A stretch of 64,000 bases of DNA, taken from assembly GCA_021432605.1 (NCBI GenBank), contig MU271144.1, positions 3,096,606-3,160,605 on the forward strand. Reading direction: 5' to 3'. A program made the position numbers and the translations under genes. Positions 22,701 through 33,225 of this stretch are shown piece by piece (position 1 is the stretch's first letter; each line of letters starts with the position of its first letter). This stretch comes from Coniochaeta sp. PMI_546. Lineage: Eukaryota > Ascomycota > Sordariomycetes > Coniochaetales > Coniochaetaceae. The notes beneath the pieces are model-generated. The model did not search any database, was not told the DNA's origin, and worked only from the letters and a program-made list of their open reading frames with translations.

Positions 22701-22939
22701 GGTCCGGCGCCCTAAACTAGGGCCCCACCACACCCGAGGGATCGTGATTAGCTTATCCCAGTGACAATAGCGCGGCACAGTCGGAAGCGCTGTGTGACTT
22801 GAGTCTTTTAGCAGGCAGCAGACGGATTTCTTCATGCTTCGCATCATGGTCGCACAATCTCGCCCATGCTATCGTCGTCCCTATTGCTAGATTCTCCCAT
22901 CGCTTTTTCTTGCACACTAGTTCGGCGCGAGGAACGATA
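19789..22939. other. Long intergenic stretch, no confident gene
   Basis: About 3.1 kb. Open frames up to about 130 codons occur on both strands (for example 21268-21660 plus, 22083-22433 minus) but overlap each other in all frames and show no domain. A C-rich run (cccccccaccc) lies near 20663. No repeat termini or transposase-like sequence seen. Confidence 0.4.
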
Positions 22940-23527
22940 ATGCCGTCAGCTCCCGTTCGCCCTGTCGCCCTTCCAATCGAGAGCAGGCTCAGTCCGCTAT
23001 ACAACTCGGCTTACTTCACCGACGCCTTTGCTGTGACCCTCCCGGCAAGTAGGTCCAGGGAGTATTCGCCAGATGTTCTCGCCAAGGCCTTGCTCTGCGA
23101 TCCGCCCTCGTGGTTCTCGATGTTGATGTGGATCAGAGATAGAGTCATGTCGGTCTTTGGCGTCAAGAGCTCCGCCGAGATACAAGCTGCCGCAAAGAAA
23201 GCAGGTGTCGGGACTATTGCAGTGTTCCCTATCATTTTGCGGGCACCGAATGAGATAGTCGTGGGAGAGAATGACAGGCATCTCGACTTTCGGACATCGA
23301 TTCTGGTACGGGACAATCAACTCACCGCAGCGGGTGAGCGAGACCGGGTTGGAAACAGCAAGGAGATGGTCACGATAACAGTCGTTCATTGTCATGGGAT
23401 TTTGGGAAAGGCCTATATCACAGTTATTAGAGCTTTCCATGTCTTGATCGTTAGGTACAGCTTAGCGAGGGTACCGGGTAGGATTGCAGCGAGTGTCGAT
23501 TACACTGGAAAAGCGTCGCTCATGTAG
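22940..23527 (+). CDS. DUF2867-domain protein
   Basis: ATG at 22940, 195 aa, single exon. The order of conserved blocks matches the DUF2867 family: YFTDAFAVTLP near residue 23, LLCDPPSWFSMLMWIRDRVM in the middle, a short GTIAVFPI segment, GENDRHLDFRTSILV, and near the end a Gly-Lys-Ala-Tyr segment with AFHVLIVRYSLAR. The biochemical role of the family is unknown to me; bacterial relatives are often fused to NAD-binding domains, but this one is stand-alone. The neighbourhood is gene-poor and gives no hint of function. Upstream in-frame sequence without ATG suggests the start is right. Confidence 0.75.
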   Translation: MPSAPVRPVALPIESRLSPLYNSAYFTDAFAVTLPASRSREYSPDVLAKALLCDPPSWFSMLMWIRDRVMSVFGVKSSAEIQAAAKKAGVGTIAVFPIILRAPNEIVVGENDRHLDFRTSILVRDNQLTAAGERDRVGNSKEMVTITVVHCHGILGKAYITVIRAFHVLIVRYSLARVPGRIAASVDYTGKASLM

Positions 23528-24890
23528 GATCTCCTTGGTGTGGCTTCATTTGACTAGATAGTTCTCGACTCAACTCGTCCAAGGTTGTATGATTAATGAA
23601 GAATGCAATTCACTAGCAATGACGGCCATCTCGAGCGAGTCATGATCCACGCGAGCTCCAACAGCGTCCTAGAGCTTTTGAGTCTTGCCGCTGTGAGTTT
23701 GCCCTTGGGATGCCACGCGCGGTTGTTGATGTCAAGGACATGAGAGGCGTAGACGTAACAGTTCCACCCCCTGACATCGTTATCGCCTCTAAGGGGGGGA
23801 GCCGTTCATCACCTCCACCACAGTCGCTGCAGCAGCGCCCCCAAGAGCCTTGAGCGATGTTAGATCTGGGGTTGCGCTCTGTATTCCCCGCATTATCTGC
23901 AACGTCCAGACATTCACATTAAGGCTGAAATATGGAGTACTGCGTGGCCTTCAGGCCTGGGTTTGCCGAATTATGCCCGGAGAGGATGTCCAAGGTCACG
24001 CGCGGTCTCGCCAGAGTGGCCACCGTTGACTGGTTGACCGCCACCGTGATCACCCGAGGTCGCTGGTGTCGACCCCAGAAACTATTCCCAAAGGACCGCA
24101 TTAGGCTAGAGCCCTGCATTAGTGCCATAGGGCTATCCAGTGTAATCCCTGTCTGATGTGGGTCGGCAAGTGGGATGTCTCAGCCGAGCCACATGGCAGT
24201 GGCATGTTTATACATGTTCCAGACTGCGAGCGGTGGGTCGAGGAGGTTTCTCCACGAAACCGAGGTACCTACATAGCACGAAGTCGGTACCTGGGTAAGC
24301 TAGTTTGCTGTGTCCTGTGTATCCTGTGATAGTAGAAGTATTTGCTGAAATTGGAAGCTGCAAGTCTTCATTCAGCCGGCTGCCCTTCTTTAGGTCTTCG
24401 GCGGTTGAGGATATCGTTGACAGGTGGAACTTTGAGCCAGCTCCCACCCAACGCCGTACCTCAGTACAACGTGCTTGTGTGCCAGGTAAAGTACACGTAC
24501 TTTCGGCGTGACGTGCTTTTCACATGTGCCATCTCATCAGGGATTTGCCATGCTAGCTCCGATTCTCGCCGAGCAGGGTTGGGTGACTATAAAAGGGGCC
24601 CAACCATCCATTGCTGCATATCTTCCCGCTCTCCCAAATCTTTTCTGGAAAACATGAAGTGAGCAAATTGTCCGTATCGGGGTCTTGCGCACCCTTTCTC
24701 TCGATCGCTAGTCAATCTCTCTTTGGATTTCTTTCGTGGTGACTTGGGTGCGCCATTTCCCAGTTGCGTTGGTAGCTACGAACGACGTGCGTTCTACTAC
24801 TGATTAATTACCCAACCCCTTGGTCCGCGTGCTAACCGATCAACAGTGCGGCAGATCAATTAAGTCCATACAACATCTCGACCATACAAG
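23528..24890. other. Intergenic with TATA box and probable 5'-leader intron of the downstream gene
   Basis: Mostly unrecognised sequence. A TATAAAAGG box lies at 24588-24596. A GTGAGC donor about 24659 and a GCTAACCGATCAACAG branch/acceptor ending at 24846 suggest an intron in the 5' leader of the gene at 24891 (inference). Confidence 0.45.
24588..24596 (+). promoter_or_regulatory. TATA box (TATAAAAGG)
   Basis: Good match to the TATA consensus, about 300 bases upstream of the ATG at 24891. The distance fits if a leader intron ends at 24846. Confidence 0.5.
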
Positions 24891-25139
24891 ATGATCATCA
24901 CTCGGGCCATATCCTTTACGAATTTCTTCGTTGCCACCTCAGCATTAGGGTTTCAGGTGTGCGTTCTGTACCCGTGGCACAAACAACTCGACGATGATTT
25001 CGAAGCGCTGAAAAAGGAACACCTACGAGTTCTGAAATCAATAAACGCGCCTACCGAGGGCGTAGTCGCCAGTGCCGAGAAGCGCATGGGAATTCGAGAT
25101 ATGCTCAGCAGTCTTACTAGTAGCGGATGGAGGTTGTGA
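24891..25139 (+). CDS. Small conserved fungal protein, 82 aa, possible N-terminal membrane anchor
   Basis: ATG at 24891, stop at 25137-25139. The first 28 or so residues contain a hydrophobic stretch (NFFVATSALGFQVCVLYPW), followed by a charged helix HKQLDDDFEALKKEHLRVL that looks like a short coiled coil. I recall similar short proteins next to a YPWHKxLD motif in other filamentous fungi but cannot name a function; a mitochondrial or ER membrane location is possible. Its last 13 bases overlap the ATG of the downstream carrier frame (25127), and a GTGAGG donor at its stop codon could splice into the carrier frame (acceptor GGTTAG at about 25200), so the two may be alternative or fused products. 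Confidence 0.6.
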   Translation: MIITRAISFTNFFVATSALGFQVCVLYPWHKQLDDDFEALKKEHLRVLKSINAPTEGVVASAEKRMGIRDMLSSLTSSGWRL

Positions 25140-26428
25140 GGAATAAATATATATCTTCTTATCTTGTCCTTGGCACTCATACTCTTTACCTCGTGGTTAG
25201 ACAATCGCCGGTTTCGCCCATTCCACCTCCGTCTCTTGTTGCAGCCACCCAGGCACCCCAACATATACCCAAGCTTCCGTCGATAGCCAATCCATTGGAC
25301 AAACTCAGCGATCTTGCGCTGTATCCGAGATATGCCCTGGCCGGTGCTGTCTGTTGCTCCTTCACCCACGCCATCCTCACGCCCATCGACGTGTAAGCTC
25401 GTCCCAGTCTCATCAGAAGAGATCGCCCTTTTCTTGCCATCAACGACCCTTTGAGCCGGCGAGTCAATTCATTCGCAATCTCTCCCAAACGCAGCACGTA
25501 CTGATGCTGCTTTAGTGTTAAAACGAGGATCCAGCTCGATCCTGTAGCATACAACCGTGGCATCTTCGGCGGACTGCGGCAGGTCGTAGTCGGTGAAGGC
25601 GCTGCGGCTCTTGCTACAGGTCTTGGCCCCACCATTGCCGGATACTCCTTGCAAGGTGCCTTTAAGTTCGGGGGTTACGAGTTCCTCAAGGCCCGTGCTA
25701 TCGATGCGCTTGGGTACAAGACCGCGTCCGACAACCGTTATGCCGTGTATCTGGGATCATCCGCCCTTGCCGAAATAGCTGGCGACATCGCTCTCTGCCC
25801 TTTTGAGGCTGTTCGCATCCGCCTGGTTTCGCAGCCGGGATTCGGGAAAGGTCTCTGGGATGGATTCTCCAGGATCGTCACGGAAGAGGGCATTCGCGGC
25901 CTGTACTCCGGGTTTGTCCCAATTTTGCTCAAGCAGTATGCAACCCTCCCAGTTCTCTCTGCATCAGCAGCAAACCCACTGACCATGCTAGGGTTCCGTA
26001 CACAATGGCGACCTTTGTCGTCTACGAGCAGGCCATCGAGCAGACCTACAAGTGGGTCGACAAGTCGGCTATATCCAGCGCCACGGTCACGGCAATCAAT
26101 CTGGGCTCCGGTCTCGTCGCTGGCCTTGCTGCAGCGCTCGTCTCACAACCAGCAGATACTATGCTGAGCAAGATCAATAAAGAGAAGGGCGACACCAGCG
26201 AGGGAACTTTGCGTCGTCTGTGGAGAATCGCTAGGGATCTGGGCTTCCGCGGCAGCTACGCTGGCATTCACGCTCGGCTCGTCCTCGTTGGCGGTATGAC
26301 TGCCATCCAGTTTGCTATATATGGTGACGTGAAGAAGGTATGTTCACTTTTCTCCTGATCTAGTGCTTCGGAGATTAACACGATTGTATTAGGCCCTCGG
26401 TGCGACTGGCGGGATAGAGATTCAATAG
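25127..26428 (+). CDS. Mitochondrial phosphate carrier (Pic2/Mir1 type)
   Basis: Inner-membrane solute carrier that imports phosphate (and in Pic2, copper). Exons up to 25392, 25516-25935, 25992-26337 and 26393-26428. Each of the three carrier repeats shows a P-x-[DE]-x-x-[KR] signature: [14 protein letters not shown] across the first intron, [13 protein letters not shown], and [13 protein letters not shown]. Other landmarks are [27 protein letters not shown] and [13 protein letters not shown]. The C-terminus GATGGIEIQ is typical of the fungal phosphate carrier. The only in-frame ATG (25127) overlaps the upstream small gene and gives an odd 50-residue leader (355 aa in total), so the true 5' exon is uncertain. 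The carrier assignment itself is firm. Confidence 0.9.
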
Positions 26429-27905
26429 AGACACTACAGAGTACCTGAGGCATATGATAGATTCCTGTTGACTAAGGTGCGCGATAGATTTAATAGATAC
26501 ATGCCAACTTCATCAAGATTCAAGAGACATGGTAAAAAACAGTAGCAAAATGATAGAGCGCAGCTTGGAAAACGTTCGGCAGTAGCTTCATCCTAAGAAG
26601 TCCTACCTTTAGTCCCACACCATTACCGAAATAGCCCAAAACTTGTACGTGGTGGGTATTCCGAAGACGGACTGAGTGACGGTTTCGATGATGTTTTTGA
26701 CGAGGATGGTCTCCTGAGCGATGTACAAGATGGTCGTGAGGTTGATGTTGCGGCTTGCGGTTGGCTTCGCGGATGATGACGGTCTCATCGGGAGGGCCTT
26801 GGACGCACTTGGAAAGAGAGTTTGTGGACGGTGCTGCCGATACCAAGGACGACGCTTTTGATGTGGATGGCGAAGAGTGGCTAGCAACGACGCAGACAGG
26901 AACACTCCTTACAGGAGCAAGCTGCCTAGTCTGGCGAGAGCATTGATAACGACGATAGTGGTGTCGACCCGCTCAGCGTAAACGTCTGCCCTAAGGCTCG
27001 GTTCTAAAAACCAACCCATTGCACCACCAACATATCTTCATGTTACGATTCTCGGCACGGACACTCGCAGAAAAACGGCATTTGCCATTGCAGTCTCCCG
27101 GGTCCACGGCCGTGTGGCCGCCTTTGCTCGAAGCGGGCGTGGACGCGAAGCGACCGATGTGGTTGGCAAGACGGCCCTCTCGGCTCTCTCTGCCGCCAGC
27201 GGGGAGGTGAAGTTGCTGTCCATCGGCCCAACGGTTAGAAGCGATGGCCCGTTGACCAAGATCAACAAACAGTCGCCGATGTACGAATATTCTGCTCTTT
27301 CAGGAGACTCGTAAATCCGCCTCGTGTGCCCTCCAATCTGTAGAAGTGGTTTGTGAGTGGTGTGCACGGCGGAGAGAATCCAGATTTCCACTAGCGCCAA
27401 CGGTCAAGCCGGGTAATATCCATCACCAACCGCATCCCGACCAAGGTCCTAGACCAGGACGAACTTGTCCGACCTACTCAAGTGGCCGGCCTGAGTAGAG
27501 CGCTGGAAAGCTTATTCCGTTGGCAACATACCTTATCATCAACATCCACTAGCGCATTCAGTACAAGCTCCGTGTACAGTACCATCCTACCAATACAAAC
27601 GAGATTGGCAAGGTATTTTTACACACCCAACGTCTTCAAATCTTTCCCCGCCTTGAACTCAGATTCCAACCACTCGATCATTCACTCTATGTAAGGTAGG
27701 TTGGCTGTCTCCTGCCTCCAAGTGCAGCCTAGCGCCTGCTATGATGGCCAAGCTGGAAGTCGTCCCGGTGTCTCACCAAAGACCAGCTCGAGGCCTGCAA
27801 TCGCAATGAAGAAGTAGTCTTGATGTTTTGACCGGTTCTCCTAGACTCAAATAGAGCGCATATAAACATAAAAACATTGACTAGTAGCAACATAAAACCA
27901 TCGCT
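26429..27905. other. Intergenic, no confident gene
   Basis: About 1.5 kb with overlapping open frames on both strands between 26520 and 27400. None has a recognisable domain and frames compete at each point, so I do not call a gene; a decayed gene is possible. Confidence 0.4.
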
Positions 27906-28358
27906 CTAAGCAAATTTCATCCCCTTAGCCTCCATCTCCTCCCGCTTCGTCTTCACCGAATCAAGTCCCCTCTCCTCGTCCTCTCGCATCCGCTGCTCCG
28001 TCCTCTCCCTCACCTCCTTGCTCATCGGCTCAGGAAGCAGAGCCTTATCGGGAGAAAACCACTGTTCCCGCGGTACCTTTGTGCCATCGGCTTGCTTGAG
28101 CAGGGTGTCATCCTGCCTGAAGGCCGAAGGCATGCGACCCAGGTACGCTCCGATCTGCGCAGGGCTGAGCCCAACAGCGTCGACGACATGGCGGTCCGCC
28201 ATGAGGGATCTCATGACGCCGTCGTTGCCAAGGGAGAGGATACCCATGAGCGAGGCGTCGTGTTTGAGGGAGCTCAAGATGGTGGTGAGCTCTTGTTGGA
28301 TTGGGTCTGAGCGGTCCCATGGCGCGGGGCAGGTTGACTGTGAGCCCTGCTCAGGCAT
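27906..28358 (-). CDS. Hypothetical protein, 150 aa, charged C-terminus
   Basis: ATG at 28358, uninterrupted to 27906. Residues 20-80 look like a small helical domain (for example GILSLGNDGVMRSLMADRHV and GLSPAQIGAYLGRMPSAF). The last 45 residues are a highly charged helix (EVRERTEQRMREDEERG), likely extended. No signal peptide or membrane segment. I do not recognise the family. Coding potential is supported by clean composition and by the antisense frames lacking structure. Confidence 0.6.
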   Translation of the reverse strand: MPEQGSQSTCPAPWDRSDPIQQELTTILSSLKHDASLMGILSLGNDGVMRSLMADRHVVDAVGLSPAQIGAYLGRMPSAFRQDDTLLKQADGTKVPREQWFSPDKALLPEPMSKEVRERTEQRMREDEERGLDSVKTKREEMEAKGMKFA

Positions 28359-29281
28359 TTCGGGCGATGATGGGTGGACTGAGAAAGTCGATGGCTACTG
28401 CGATTTGAATGGTGGGAGAGGATTGAGAATTTTGGGAGGTGAGATGGGCAACAACTATGTGTAAAGTCCAGTTGCTTGTTGTGGGAAGAAAGCTCCGGAG
28501 CCACAGATCCGGGTGAAAAACAACTGTAGCCCTGGAGGTGTGCCTGCCTCAGGCCATAACCTTCAACAAGATTAAGTAAAGTACCGTATCTTGTATAGCC
28601 TTAGCCGCCTGTGCCCAGCTTGTTCGGCAACCAGACGTCGCATATACTTTTGTTCTGGACATCTTGGTTGATGATCGGCTCTCTAATATCTGCACTCATT
28701 TCTACGATCACGCAGCATAGAAGCGGGGAGAAAGGGCTTCAAAAAGAGCCCTATGCTTCTACGAAACGGAGCCCACGTGTATCTTCCGAGCTACTCTTGC
28801 TAGACGTGCCCAGACCAGCTCTATTGAACGAGGTATCCAAGTGTCAACTGGAGGTGCATATCTAACTTTGTCATAAGTATTCTATGCACCTCCTAGGTCT
28901 GTAATATTCGTTTTACTCTACTCCAAGCCTTTTCATATCTGGTATATCAAACTTACAATTGTCTTGGTTGATTTCAATTCGGCTTGTCTCGAGGGTTTTA
29001 GTCGAGAAGCTCTCAATGTACGCTACACCATGTTGAATAAGTTTCGGGCCGTGACGATGCCTTTGACGCTATGGTAACTTGGATTACCGATATTGTCGAG
29101 GACACTACGTATGGGCCAACCTCACAAAACCAACAGAATATAGGACTTCAATAGCACTACATATCCCAAGTCCTACAAATAGAACTCTCAGTTGGAAAAG
29201 CGAATACCTTTAGCTGTTCCGTCTGTCCGGTTATGGTTGGTATAAGGACAGAATAGAGGAGCGCTTGCCCGAGACCTGCCT
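28359..29281. other. Intergenic / 5' remains of the decayed NLR-like gene
   Basis: Contains the promoter side of the minus-strand gene at 27906-28358 and sequence leading into the NACHT-ankyrin relic. A plus-strand frame at 28611-28865 may belong to the same relic but has no recognisable domain. Confidence 0.35.
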
Positions 29282-30513
29282 GTGGTGTATCAATCATCCG
29301 AGATACAAAGGATAGGTATAAGCGGCATCAGGGGTCTTGCTGGTCTCGACGGCGATCCAGGCTGCAGCAAATCCGTGCTTGCAAAATTCCTTGTTGACAC
29401 CGAGCTGCCCAAAACTCGGGCTAATATCTGCTATTTCTTCTTCAAAGACATGGGCCAGAACACATTGATGCAAGCTCTTTGTGCAGTGTTACATAAGCTG
29501 TTCGAGGAAGGGCGAGACTTGTTGAAATACGCCATATTGACGGCGGTTCGGATCCAATGGTAAAAGGATGGTAGAGCTAACAACTGTACTGCGCGATATT
29601 CTCACAGACGCGTTATCGGATCCCCCAACAGGCTAGATTATCTGCGTCCTCGGTGCTCTAGATGAGTCTCGGATGGACAAAATGAAAGCCTTGGTGTCTA
29701 TGATTGATTGGCAGCAGTTCACAAGGACGAGAGGAAGCGCAGTTGAAGTTTCAAGTTCTACTCACAACAAGACTCTATGAAGATGTAGGAGTTTCAACAT
29801 CGAAGATACCTATGGATACATCTGGTTTTCGACTACTTACAGAAAACCCATTATCCGGAAGACCTTAAAACGTGTCGATAGCGTGATCGCAAAACTTCTG
29901 GAGACGGTCGAAGATGCTTACACAAAGCTCCTAAACAGAGCCCACAAATATGCCTAAGCGGAGGGTAGAAGAGCATTGCTTATTTATTGCGGGTGCATAT
30001 AGACCTTTATCGCTACACGAATTTAATATCGCTCGAGCGTTGAGCAACGACATGGAGCGGCGTGGAACTAGTGACGATCTCTGGCCCGTCGAAGGATATA
30101 CCAGTTGGGGAGTTGACAAAGCATATGCGTGGGGCCGTGGTGAGGAGCCCGGCGTGTACAGAAATGACAACGAAGAGAGCTCTCTGATTGGGTCTGAAAG
30201 AACGGATCACGTCGTTTTGTTGATCCAGGGCGGCGCTGCCGTGAATACCATAGACAACAACGGCGATAAGCAGCTTCATTGTCTCTGCCGACCTCGACGA
30301 TTCGCGGTAAAGCTGGACCCGGGGATCGTGGTTCGGCAGCTGCTCGTCGCCAGCGCTAACTTTAACCTCCGCAATAACGACGGCAAGACGCCAATCCAGC
30401 TAGCACGCGAGTCTTTGCATATCAACCCGGGGTTTGAAGATATACCCGTTCTGCAGGAGGAAGGGGCTGAGTTTGATGACTCGATGGAGAAGGTGTTTCA
30501 CCAGGCTGCTTGA
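29282..30513 (+). pseudogene. Decayed NACHT-ankyrin (STAND/NLR-like) gene
   Basis: Fragments in different frames resemble fungal NACHT-ankyrin proteins of the heterokaryon-incompatibility/innate-immunity type. A P-loop-like stretch LDGDPGCSKSVLAKFLVDTE is followed by ANICYFFFKDMGQNTLMQAL; a Walker-B-like IICVLGALDES occurs near 29640; AYRPLSLHEFNIARAL near 29995 matches the segment after NACHT; and two weak ankyrin-like units lie near 30220-30440 (GGAAVNTIDNNGDKQLH, NFNLRNNDGKTPIQLA). The P-loop reads GDPGCSKS instead of GxxGxGKS, stop codons separate the pieces, and most of the winged-helix and ankyrin array is missing. The 187-codon frame at 29950-30513 is open but is only the C-terminal remnant. 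Confidence 0.7.
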
Positions 30514-31093
30514 GCAACATGGAAGGCGTTGAGGATTGCCTCTAGAAATCATGTGTCCGGTTCAACAATTCTCTTGGTGGTAAGATCTCTTTGCGCTCCA
30601 ATGAGGAGGCAGTATCGCACGTTTCAATCGCTTGCCATGTAAGGCCAGGATCGTCATGCCGTCTTGGTATGCCGATGGGCGGCGCCCATGGACTGCATTG
30701 TATCTTGCCACGCTTATTTCGCCCTTAATGCCGGCTAAAACAATGCGAGCGAACATGCCCCGCTGCTTTACAGATACCCAGGTTTTCGGCACAGACAAAG
30801 AAGCTGGGGCGTGCTCTTCTCTGCGTCATGTTTTTACCCCAGTCGTGCTCTTCATGCCTGTCGCCTCACAACTGGCTTTGCTAGTTGCCGTTGATCGTAG
30901 CCGGTGATATTCAGCCTACAGATGCCATGACAACGAAGATGTCTCTCGCGAGGAGAAGGCAAGGTCTGCTTCCGTCCCGGTGATTGAAGCACATAAGAAG
31001 CCACAGGGAATGCAACCAAAGACATGGAAGCCCGTACAATGCAGAAGTCCAAGAGCCGCGTGCGGGACCTTAGACATCGATCCAGGGCTTAAG
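30514..31093. other. Intergenic upstream of the GH93-like gene
   Basis: About 580 bases. Short frames only. It should contain the promoter of the glycoside hydrolase gene starting at 31094. Confidence 0.4.
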
Positions 31094-32357
31094 ATGCGTT
31101 TCCAAGCGACCGTCATCGCGGTGGCAGCGGTCGTCGTCGTGGCGGTCACCGCCCAGACCGCCCAGCCATTCAGTCTTTTCGCGCGGAAGACCATCTACAA
31201 CCCCCCAGTGGGTCAGAGAGCCATGTATCCTCGCCACGTCGAGCTCGAAGATGGCAGCCTTCTTGTTACCTCGTCTCTTACCGGCTATAACCCTGCCTTC
31301 TTCCCTGTTTTCCAAAGCAAGGACGGCGGACTGAACTGGAACTGGATCTCCAACATTACGGACCAGGTTAACGGCTGGGGGATGCCTGCACAACCGGCCT
31401 TGATGGAGCTGCTCGAGCCCCTGGGCGGGTACGAGTCGGGCACCATCCTTGCTGCGGGAAATAGCTGGAGCAGTAATGGAACGAGGATCGACTTGTATGC
31501 CAGCTCGGACAAAGCCCTGACGTGGCACTTCGTCAGCCATGTTGCAGAGGGCGGTAGGCCAAACACCACCAACGGAGCAAACCCCGTCTGGGAGCCTTTT
31601 CTCATGTGAGTGGATGGATAAAGTATGTCATGAGCACCAAAGTGAAAACTCATCAACTCCATCTCGCAGGACATATGAAGGTCAGCTCGTCTGCTACTAC
31701 TCGGACCAGCGCGACCCGCAACACGGTCAGAAGCTAGCCCATCAGACGTCAACCGACCTTAAGACCTGGGGTCCCGTGGTCAACGACGTCCGCTATGACG
31801 AATATCTAGCCCGCCCGGGCATGACCGTCATTGCCAAGATCGAACCGCTCGACAAGTGGATCCTGGTGCACGAATTCCCCGTCGGAAACTCGAGCTCGTA
31901 CGGTTCCCAGTATCCTGTATACTACCGCATTGCTGACAGTCCGCTCGAGTTCGACTCTGCCGAGGGCATACCCATCGTCATTAACGCCACATTTGCTCCC
32001 AACGCGTCGCCCTACGTCGTCTGGTCGCCCGTGGGCGGGCCTAATGGTACCATAGTCGTGTCGGACGCCGACCGGAGCGCCGTGTACACTAACCAGTTCG
32101 GTGGCGCGCGGGATAAGTGGGAGGCGCACAAGACACCGCAGCCGGCGGCTTACAGCCGGGCACTACACGTATTCAACAAGTACCCTGATCACCTTATGAT
32201 CCTTGGAGGCGCTACTTTTGATGGGCCGGAAGCGCCGAAGTTGAGTCTTAGTGTGGTCAGCCTGACAGATGTTACAGCCGATCGATGTCATGCTAGACAG
32301 GTTCCACGGCGGCTTGTGCCTTTCTCATCTTCGGTGAAGATGTCGAATGAAGCTTGA
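31094..32357 (+). CDS. Secreted GH93-like exo-arabinanase (sialidase-fold hydrolase)
   Basis: Exons 31094-31605 and 31670-32357 (intron 31606-31669) give 399 aa. The N-terminus is a signal peptide (Met-Arg, then a long Val/Ala-rich core ending near AQTAQ). The body fits the five/six-bladed propeller GH93 family: YPRHVELEDGSLLVT, a degenerate Asp-box SKDGGLNW, GWGMPAQPALMEL, EGQLVCYYSDQRDP, and VVWSPVGGPNGTIVVSDAD. GH93 enzymes release arabinobiose from alpha-1,5-arabinan in pectin side chains. Several N-glycosylation sequons are present. The next gene downstream, on the same strand, is a feruloyl esterase, which fits attack on arabinose-feruloylated pectin or xylan. The last 25 residues look unrelated to the family and may reflect a missed 3' splice. 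Confidence 0.82.
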
Positions 32358-33225
32358 AGCACTTATATTTTGACATGGGCGATTAACACATTAGCGTGCA
32401 TATGGGGTGAGAATCCGCTATCGTTAGTTATAAATATTCGAACCAGAGATTTCCCTACTTCTATTGCACCAGTATGAACACCCAGATATAGACCTGTGTG
32501 CCCAAATAAACAGTCCCTTCTTGCTCCTCTGTTCATTTGTTGAACCGGGAATGACTAGGTACTAAACGTAGTCGTGTAATTACCCACTTCGATGGTGAGA
32601 GTTCGACTGGGTCCTGATGCGGCTCATACGAGCCATCAGTGAGGTGTAGATCTATCGACCAATACCAGGAAAATGTTAGCAATAAAGCCTCAATGCTCCG
32701 GGATCAAGGACACGACGGCGAGGTCCATAGTAGGCTCAACTAAGGAGTTCCATTTAACCATTGTACATATACCTATGTGATTCGCGCGCATGAAGGTTTC
32801 GGGCCTTGGCGCTCACGACTTGGCTTCCTCTTCTGTCATGAACCATAGACTTCCGTATTAGCAAATCAGTTCGCGAGATCAAACACACCTGTAGAGTATC
32901 AAGCAATGCCGGACACGCCCTCGGTCAGTGGTCAAAAAGTCTTGGATAGGACAACGGATACTGCACCTTAAACTATGGATGATACAACACCGTGTAGAAC
33001 CGATGTAGATCGGTAGTCCAAGTCGGCAAAGAATGAAGGCATAGATTTCAGACGGTGACCAAAATATCATTCTTCCTTTGGCAGTATAAAATCAATACCA
33101 TACGGGATGCCATCTTTGATGTTATCGAGACTCTAAACACAGCTGGTTGACGCCCTAGAGCTAAGACGCTCTTAGTTGCTCATAATCAGTCCCAAACATC
33201 CCCAGTTCCCATCCAAATCACGGAA
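32358..33225. other. Intergenic between GH93-like and feruloyl esterase genes
   Basis: About 870 bases. Presumed 3' flank of the GH93-like gene and promoter of the esterase. No gene-like frame and no obvious TATA or repeat. Confidence 0.4.

Noticed and set aside
26520-27314. Overlapping frames on both strands suggesting a gene
   Set aside because: Two minus frames and two plus frames compete over the same bases and none resembles a known family.
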